The position numbers and the translations under genes are program-made. Shown in pieces: positions 59,642 through 64,000 of a stretch of 64,000 bases of DNA. Under the pieces are notes generated by a model that made no database searches, was not told where the DNA came from, and saw only the letters and a list, made by a program, of their open reading frames with translations. This DNA is from Alloalcanivorax balearicus MACL04 (GTDB lineage Bacteria > Pseudomonadota > Gammaproteobacteria > Pseudomonadales > Alcanivoracaceae): contig NZ_ARXS01000019.1 in assembly GCF_025532145.1 (NCBI RefSeq), positions 1 through 64,000 on the forward strand, written 5' to 3'. Within the stretch, counting starts at the first letter, position 1. Each line of letters opens with the position of its first letter.

Positions 59642-60466
59642 ATGTCACGAAACCGAGTCATACCCGGCTTCGGGTTGTCCTTGGGCTACGCCACGCTTTA
59701 CACCAGCCTGATTGTGTTCATCCCGTTGGCGGCGTTGGCCGCCAGTGGGATTTCCCTGGGCGCGGAAACGTTCTGGGCGGTGGTCAGTCATCCGCAGGCG
59801 GTGGCGAGTTACACACTGAGTTTCGGTGCCTCCCTGGTGGCGGCGCTGATCAATCTGATATTCGGTCTGTTGGTGGCTTGGGTGCTGGTGCGTTACACCT
59901 TTCCGGGTAAGCGCATCGCCGATGCCCTGGTGGACTTGCCGTTTGCCTTGCCGACGGCGGTGGCCGGCATTGCCCTGACCGCGTTGTACGGTCGCAATGG
60001 CTGGTTCGGACAGCACCTGGAGAGCTGGGGATTCAAAGTAGCCTATGCGCCCGCCGGCATCGTCGTGGCGCTGACGTTCATCGGCCTGCCTTTCGTGGTC
60101 CGCACCGTCCAGCCGGTATTGGAAGGGTTGGAGCGGGAACTGGAAGAAGCCGCCGCCAGCCTCGGTGCCAATCGCTGGCAGACGTTTCGGCGGGTGCTGC
60201 TGCCGGCGCTGGTGCCGGCGTTGCTCACCGGTTTTGCCCTGTCCTTCGCTCGTGCCGTGGGAGAGTACGGTTCGGTGGTGTTCATCAGCGGCAATATGCC
60301 ATACCGCACTGAAATCACCCCTCTGCTGATCTACAGCAAGCTGGAACAATACGATTACGCCGGTGCTTCGGCGCTGGGCATGATGATGCTGGTGTTCTCG
60401 TTCGTTCTGCTGCTCGCCATCAACGGTTTGCAGTACTGGAGCCTGCGCCGGCGGGGAGGAGGTTGA
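59642..60466 (+). CDS. cysT: Sulfate ABC transporter permease CysT
   Basis: First membrane subunit of the sulfate/thiosulfate importer, 274 residues with about six helices. The opening VIPGFGLSLGYATLYTSLIV and the EAA coupling loop EEAAASLGANRWQTFRRVLLPAL are typical of CysT (CysU). GEYGSVVFISGNMPYRTEI is the CysT-specific segment near the C-terminus. It begins 12 bases after sbp and ends 1 base before cysW. Confidence 0.93.
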   Translation: MSRNRVIPGFGLSLGYATLYTSLIVFIPLAALAASGISLGAETFWAVVSHPQAVASYTLSFGASLVAALINLIFGLLVAWVLVRYTFPGKRIADALVDLPFALPTAVAGIALTALYGRNGWFGQHLESWGFKVAYAPAGIVVALTFIGLPFVVRTVQPVLEGLERELEEAAASLGANRWQTFRRVLLPALVPALLTGFALSFARAVGEYGSVVFISGNMPYRTEITPLLIYSKLEQYDYAGASALGMMMLVFSFVLLLAINGLQYWSLRRRGGG

Positions 60467-60467
60467 A

Positions 60468-61376
60468 ATGAGTGGTGTGATGTCTTCCCTGTCCACGCCG
60501 GGCAACGTGGTGGTCAGCCGTCGGGCGGTGACCGAGGCAGCCTGGCTGCGGGGGCTGCTGATCGCCCTGGCGCTGGCGTTCCTCGGTGTGTTTCTGGTGG
60601 TGCCTCTGGTGCTGGTGTTCCAGGAGGCGTTTTCCAAAGGCTGGCAGGCTTATCTGGCGGCGCTGACCGAGCCGGACGCCTGGCATGCGGTGAAGCTGAC
60701 GCTGATCGCCGCCGGCCTGGCGGTACCTTTGAACGTGGTGTTCGGCGTTGCCGCTGCCTGGAGCCTGACTAAATTCCATTTTCGCGGCAAGCAGGTGCTG
60801 ATCACCCTGATCGACCTGCCGTTCGCGGTGTCACCGGTGATCGCCGGCCTGATCTACGTGTTGGTGTTTGGCTCCCGGGGCTGGCTCGGTCCCTGGCTGG
60901 AGGAGCACAACCTGTCGATTATTTACGCGGTGCCGGGGATCGTGCTGGCCACGGTGTTTGTCACTTTCCCCTTCGTGGCGCGGGAACTGATTCCGTTGAT
61001 GCAGGAGCAAGGCGTCAGTCAGGAGGAAGCGGCGTTGACGCTGGGCGCCAGCGGCTGGCAAACCTTCCGCCGTGTCACCTTGCCGTCGATCAAATGGGGG
61101 CTGTTGTACGGCATCATCCTGTGTAACGCCCGGGCCATGGGCGAATTCGGCGCGGTCAGTGTGGTGTCGGGGCATATTCGCGGCAAGACCAACACGTTGC
61201 CGTTGCATGTGGAGATTCTCTACAACGAATACCAGTTCGCCGCCGCTTTCGCGGTGGCGTCGATGCTGGCGTTGCTGGCGGTGGTCACCCTGGTGGCGAA
61301 GTCCTTTCTCGAATTCAAGCATCAACGGGACCGTGAGCGTGCCGCGCACGCCGCCGCCCGTCAGGAGGTCTCATGA
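60468..61376 (+). CDS. cysW: Sulfate ABC transporter permease CysW
   Basis: Second membrane subunit, 302 residues. [23 protein letters not shown] begins the membrane part, [18 protein letters not shown] and the EAA loop [23 protein letters not shown] follow, and [20 protein letters not shown] is a CysW signature. A 20-residue N-terminal extension precedes the first helix. It is coupled to cysA by a 4-base overlap. Confidence 0.93.
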   Translation: MSGVMSSLSTPGNVVVSRRAVTEAAWLRGLLIALALAFLGVFLVVPLVLVFQEAFSKGWQAYLAALTEPDAWHAVKLTLIAAGLAVPLNVVFGVAAAWSLTKFHFRGKQVLITLIDLPFAVSPVIAGLIYVLVFGSRGWLGPWLEEHNLSIIYAVPGIVLATVFVTFPFVARELIPLMQEQGVSQEEAALTLGASGWQTFRRVTLPSIKWGLLYGIILCNARAMGEFGAVSVVSGHIRGKTNTLPLHVEILYNEYQFAAAFAVASMLALLAVVTLVAKSFLEFKHQRDRERAAHAAARQEVS

Positions 61377-62437
61377 GTATTCAGGTCCGTGATTTGCGGA
61401 AAACCTTCGGTCACTTCAAGGCGCTGGACGATGTCTCGCTGACCTTTCACAGCGGCGAGCTGGTGGCGCTGCTGGGGCCGTCCGGGTGCGGCAAGACCAC
61501 CTTGCTGCGGATCATCGCCGGGCTCGAATACCCGGACAGCGGCGCGGTGCTGTTTTCCGGCGAGGACGCAACTTTCACCCATGTGCGTGAACGGGGCGTC
61601 GGTTTCGTGTTTCAGCATTACGCGTTGTTCCGTCACATGACCGTGTTCGATAACGTCGCTTTCGGTCTGACCGTGCGCCCGCGCAAACAAAGACCTTCAC
61701 GGGAGGAGATCGCCAAACGCGTGCACCGATTGCTGGAACTGGTGCAACTGGACTGGCTGGCGGACCGTTATCCGGATCAACTGTCCGGTGGCCAGCGTCA
61801 GCGCATCGCTCTGGCCCGGGCGCTGGCGGTGGAACCGCGGGTGCTGCTGCTGGACGAGCCGTTCGGGGCCCTCGATGCCCGGGTACGCAAGGACCTGCGA
61901 GGCTGGTTGCGGCGTTTGCATGATGAGTTGCACATCACATCGATTTTCGTCACCCACGATCAGGAAGAGGCGATGGAAGTGGCGGACCGCATCGTGTTGA
62001 TTAACCAGGGGCGGGTTGAGCAGGTGGGCACGCCTCAGGAAATCTACAACGCACCGGCTTCGCCGTTCGTGTACGGCTTCATCGGTGATGCCAACCGGTT
62101 GTCCGGACACGCCGCCGGTGGCTGGGCGGAACTGGCCGGGCTGCGGGTGCCCGCTCCCGAGTTCGGGCAATCGGAACCGCGTCCGGTGACCGGCTATATC
62201 CGCCCCCACGATATTCAGCTGCAGGCTGGTGACAAGGGGGAGGGCGTGGCCGTACGGGTGGAAAGCGTGGCTCAGGTTGGGGCGGCACTGCGGGTTGGCG
62301 TGCGAATACCGAACGGTGATACCGCGTTGCAGGTGGAATTGCCTCATCACGGCGGTCACTGGCCGTTCCAGGTCGGTGAGCCGGTGCGGGCGCTGCCGTG
62401 CGCCGCGCGGGTATTCGCGCGGGACGGCGCGCATTGA
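61373..62437 (+). CDS. cysA: Sulfate ABC transporter ATPase CysA
   Basis: ATP-binding subunit of the sulfate importer, 354 residues. Walker A is GPSGCGKTT, the Q-loop is in [14 protein letters not shown], the signature [15 protein letters not shown] and Walker [13 protein letters not shown], with H-loop [18 protein letters not shown]-terminal TOBE-like regulatory part from about residue 235 ([21 protein letters not shown]) fits CysA. It ends the porin-oscA-sbp-cysTWA run. Confidence 0.94.
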   Translation: MSIQVRDLRKTFGHFKALDDVSLTFHSGELVALLGPSGCGKTTLLRIIAGLEYPDSGAVLFSGEDATFTHVRERGVGFVFQHYALFRHMTVFDNVAFGLTVRPRKQRPSREEIAKRVHRLLELVQLDWLADRYPDQLSGGQRQRIALARALAVEPRVLLLDEPFGALDARVRKDLRGWLRRLHDELHITSIFVTHDQEEAMEVADRIVLINQGRVEQVGTPQEIYNAPASPFVYGFIGDANRLSGHAAGGWAELAGLRVPAPEFGQSEPRPVTGYIRPHDIQLQAGDKGEGVAVRVESVAQVGAALRVGVRIPNGDTALQVELPHHGGHWPFQVGEPVRALPCAARVFARDGAH

Positions 62438-62568
62438 TCGCCAGTGTTCTTGATTCAGGACATCGTCTTGCCACTGTCACTGCTGGTAATGAAGATGGGG
62501 CCCGGACGGGCGACTCACGGATAGCGCCCGTTTCAGGGAAAAGCCGAGCGCCCGGCGGCACGAAATAT

Positions 62569-62605
62569 GGATAGGCAAAACCAATCGCGACCATTCTGCC
62601 TATCC
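62569..62605. promoter_or_regulatory. Inverted repeat in the ahpC promoter region
   Basis: GGATAGGCA (62569-62577) and TGCCTATCC (62597-62605) are perfect 9-base arms 19 bases apart, about 70 bases before the ahpC start. The ATAG/CTAT tetranucleotides recall OxyR sites, but the intervals do not match the 7-base OxyR phasing, so I claim a regulatory dyad only. Confidence 0.45.
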
Positions 62606-62676
62606 ATTATGAATATCGTTTCGCCGGCGTTATGCTTCTCTCCGTCAAGTTGACAACCTTTCGAAAGGAGCAAGAC

Positions 62677-63240
62677 ATGTCTGTAATCAATACCGAAATC
62701 AAGCCGTTCAAAGCCCAGGCGTTCAAGGACGGTAAATTCGTCGAAGTGACCGAAGCCGACCTGAAAGGCAAGTGGGGAGTGTTCTTCTTCTACCCGGCCG
62801 ATTTCACCTTCGTTTGCCCCACCGAACTGGGCGACGTGGCCGATCATTACGAAGAGTTCCAGAAGATGGGCGTGGAAATCTACTCTGTCTCCACCGACAC
62901 CCACTTCACCCATAAAGCATGGCACGACAGCTCCGAAACCATCGCCAAGATCAAGTACACCATGATCGGCGATCCGACCATGCAAATCAGCCGTAACTTC
63001 GAAGTACTGCGTGAAGACGAAGGCCTGGCCAACCGCGGCACCTTCATCGTTGATCCGGACGGCATCATCCAAGCCATGGAAATCACCGCCGAAGGCATCG
63101 GCCGTGACGCCGAAGACCTGCTGCGCAAGGTGAAAGCCGCTCAATACGTGCGTGCCCATCCTGGCGAAGTATGCCCGGCCAAATGGAAAGAAGGCGAAGC
63201 CACCCTGGCTCCGTCCCTGGATCTGGTTGGCAAAATCTGA
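62677..63240 (+). CDS. ahpC: Alkyl hydroperoxide reductase subunit C (peroxiredoxin)
   Basis: Typical 2-Cys peroxiredoxin of 187 residues reducing H2O2, organic peroxides and peroxynitrite. The peroxidatic Cys47 is in [14 protein letters not shown] and the resolving Cys near residue 166 in [12 protein letters not shown]. The ATG at 62677 follows AAAGGAG. Its codon use is more biased and its GC content lower than neighbours, as in highly expressed genes. A hairpin separates it from ahpF, its reductase. Confidence 0.96.
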   Translation: MSVINTEIKPFKAQAFKDGKFVEVTEADLKGKWGVFFFYPADFTFVCPTELGDVADHYEEFQKMGVEIYSVSTDTHFTHKAWHDSSETIAKIKYTMIGDPTMQISRNFEVLREDEGLANRGTFIVDPDGIIQAMEITAEGIGRDAEDLLRKVKAAQYVRAHPGEVCPAKWKEGEATLAPSLDLVGKI

Positions 63241-63263
63241 TCCCGCCACGGGCATGGATCAAT

Positions 63264-63287
63264 CCCGGGCCCACGGGCCCGGGTTTT
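63264..63287 (+). terminator. Hairpin/attenuator between ahpC and ahpF
   Basis: A very GC-rich stem CCCGGGCC-CACG-GGCCCGGG (63264-63283) is followed by TTTTAA. Lying in the ahpC-ahpF gap, it would lower ahpF relative to ahpC, as is known for the operon in other bacteria. Confidence 0.82.
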
Positions 63288-63325
63288 AATCGACATCCTG
63301 TTAATCGTTCATGGAGACCGCCAGC

Positions 63326-64000
63326 ATGCTGGACGCCAACTTGAAAACCCAATTGCAATCCTACATGGAGCGCATCACGCAACCGTTCGAGATGGTCGCG
63401 TCCCTGGATGATGGCGACAAATCCCGGGAGCTGTCGGAGCTGCTGCGCGAAATCGAGGCGATGTCCGACAAGATCACGTTGCGTGAGGATGGCGATGACG
63501 AGCGCCGGCCTTCATTCAGCCTGAACCGCGTGGACGGTGACATCAGCCTGCGCTTCGCCGGCATTCCCATGGGCCATGAATTCACCTCTTTGGTGCTGGC
63601 ACTGTTGCAAGTGGGTGGTCATCCGCCCAAGGTCAGCGACGAGGTGATCGAGCAAGTGCAAGCGCTGCAAGGCGACTTCCGCTTCGAGACCTATTTCTCT
63701 CTGTCCTGCCAGAACTGCCCGGACGTGGTCCAGGCGTTGAATCTGATGGCGGTACTGAACCCGAACATCAAACACGTGGCCATCGACGGTGCCCTGTTCC
63801 AGGACGAAGTCGATCAGCGCCAGGTGATGGCGGTACCCAGTGTGTTCTTGAACGGCGAAGAATTCGGCCAGGGCCGCATGGGTCTGGAAGAAATCCTGGC
63901 CAAACTGGATACCGGCACCGCCGAGCGTGACGCCGAGAAACTGAACGCCAAGGACGCCTTCGACGTGCTGGTGGTGGGCGGCGGGCCCGCCGGTGCCGCC
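63326..64000 (+). CDS. ahpF: Alkyl hydroperoxide reductase subunit F (partial, runs off window)
   Basis: Only the first 225 codons of AhpF are present; the frame is open at the window end. AhpF passes electrons from NADH through FAD and an N-terminal thioredoxin-like domain to AhpC. Visible parts are the double-thioredoxin N-terminal domain with its redox pair Cys128 and Cys131 in [31 protein letters not shown], and the start of the FAD motif [13 protein letters not shown] at the very end. The start is the ATG at 63326. The complete gene should be about 520 codons. Confidence 0.93.
   Translation, partial: MLDANLKTQLQSYMERITQPFEMVASLDDGDKSRELSELLREIEAMSDKITLREDGDDERRPSFSLNRVDGDISLRFAGIPMGHEFTSLVLALLQVGGHPPKVSDEVIEQVQALQGDFRFETYFSLSCQNCPDVVQALNLMAVLNPNIKHVAIDGALFQDEVDQRQVMAVPSVFLNGEEFGQGRMGLEEILAKLDTGTAERDAEKLNAKDAFDVLVVGGGPAGAA

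Noticed and set aside
62569-62605. Perfect OxyR site before ahpC
   Set aside because: ATAG and CTAT are present in the dyad, but the 7-base phasing of four tetranucleotides is not met.

Overview
The window is GC-rich, tightly packed bacterial chromosome from a Gram-negative gammaproteobacterium: it has TonB receptor, porin, lipoprotein and Tat signals, AhpC/AhpF, CysTWA and SlyD. The mix of fatty-acid and acyl-CoA genes, cobalamin salvage and REP-type palindromes suggests a marine oil-degrading lineage such as Alcanivorax/Alloalcanivorax. That placement is an inference from gene content, not a sequence match. I saw no rRNA, tRNA, CRISPR, phage or insertion sequence.

Layout: (1) 0.1-4.0 kb, two secreted phosphatases (a purple-acid-type metallophosphoesterase and a PhoD-like enzyme) on the minus strand. 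(2) 4.2-7.8 kb, an OmpR-type two-component pair, a methyltransferase and a lipopolysaccharide-kinase-like protein. (3) 7.7-21 kb, cobalamin biosynthesis and uptake: cobS-cobC-cobT on minus; cbiB and cobC/cobD on plus; a cobalamin riboswitch ahead of btuB-btuF-btuC-btuD; then cbiA-cobO-cobQ. The AdoCbi kinase/guanylyltransferase (cobU/cobP) is not in the window. (4) 21.2-22.6 kb, an Rrf2 regulator with a thioredoxin-reductase-like flavoprotein. (5) 22.6-31.3 kb, a ten-gene minus-strand cluster: an ABC importer of the taurine/sulfonate type, a GntR regulator, an AprA-like flavoprotein, an AprB-like ferredoxin, a HEAT-repeat protein, FdxA, a DUF971 protein and a ferredoxin-NADP reductase. Three copies of the same inverted repeat (CTTGT-N4-ACAAG) lie in front of its transcription units. 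This is the most interesting, least understood system here: it looks like a self-contained uptake plus redox module for an unknown, probably sulfur-containing, compound. (6) 31.7-37.6 kb, the Fe-S carrier Mrp, an MFS permease, a FixL/FixJ-like pair, an isochorismatase-fold hydrolase and a MaoC hydratase.

(7) 37.8-49.2 kb, acyl-CoA metabolism: malonyl-CoA decarboxylase, acetoacetyl-CoA reductase, a large acyl-CoA dehydrogenase and a semialdehyde dehydrogenase in one run, then a multi-pass transporter, two acyl-CoA synthetases and a LysR regulator. (8) 49.2-57.1 kb, SlyD, beta-carbonic anhydrase, copper resistance genes (small Cys/His-rich protein, CopA, CopB) behind a promoter with the long spacer typical of MerR/CueR control, a chemoreceptor, an alpha/beta hydrolase lacking its nucleophile and a degenerate EAL protein. 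(9) 57.3-64 kb, a sulfate-uptake run (porin, OscA, Sbp, CysT, CysW, CysA), then ahpC and the start of ahpF, which leaves the window.

Sulfur runs through two separate regions (the importer/flavoprotein cluster and oscA-sbp-cysTWA). REP elements sit mainly between convergent genes or between operons.
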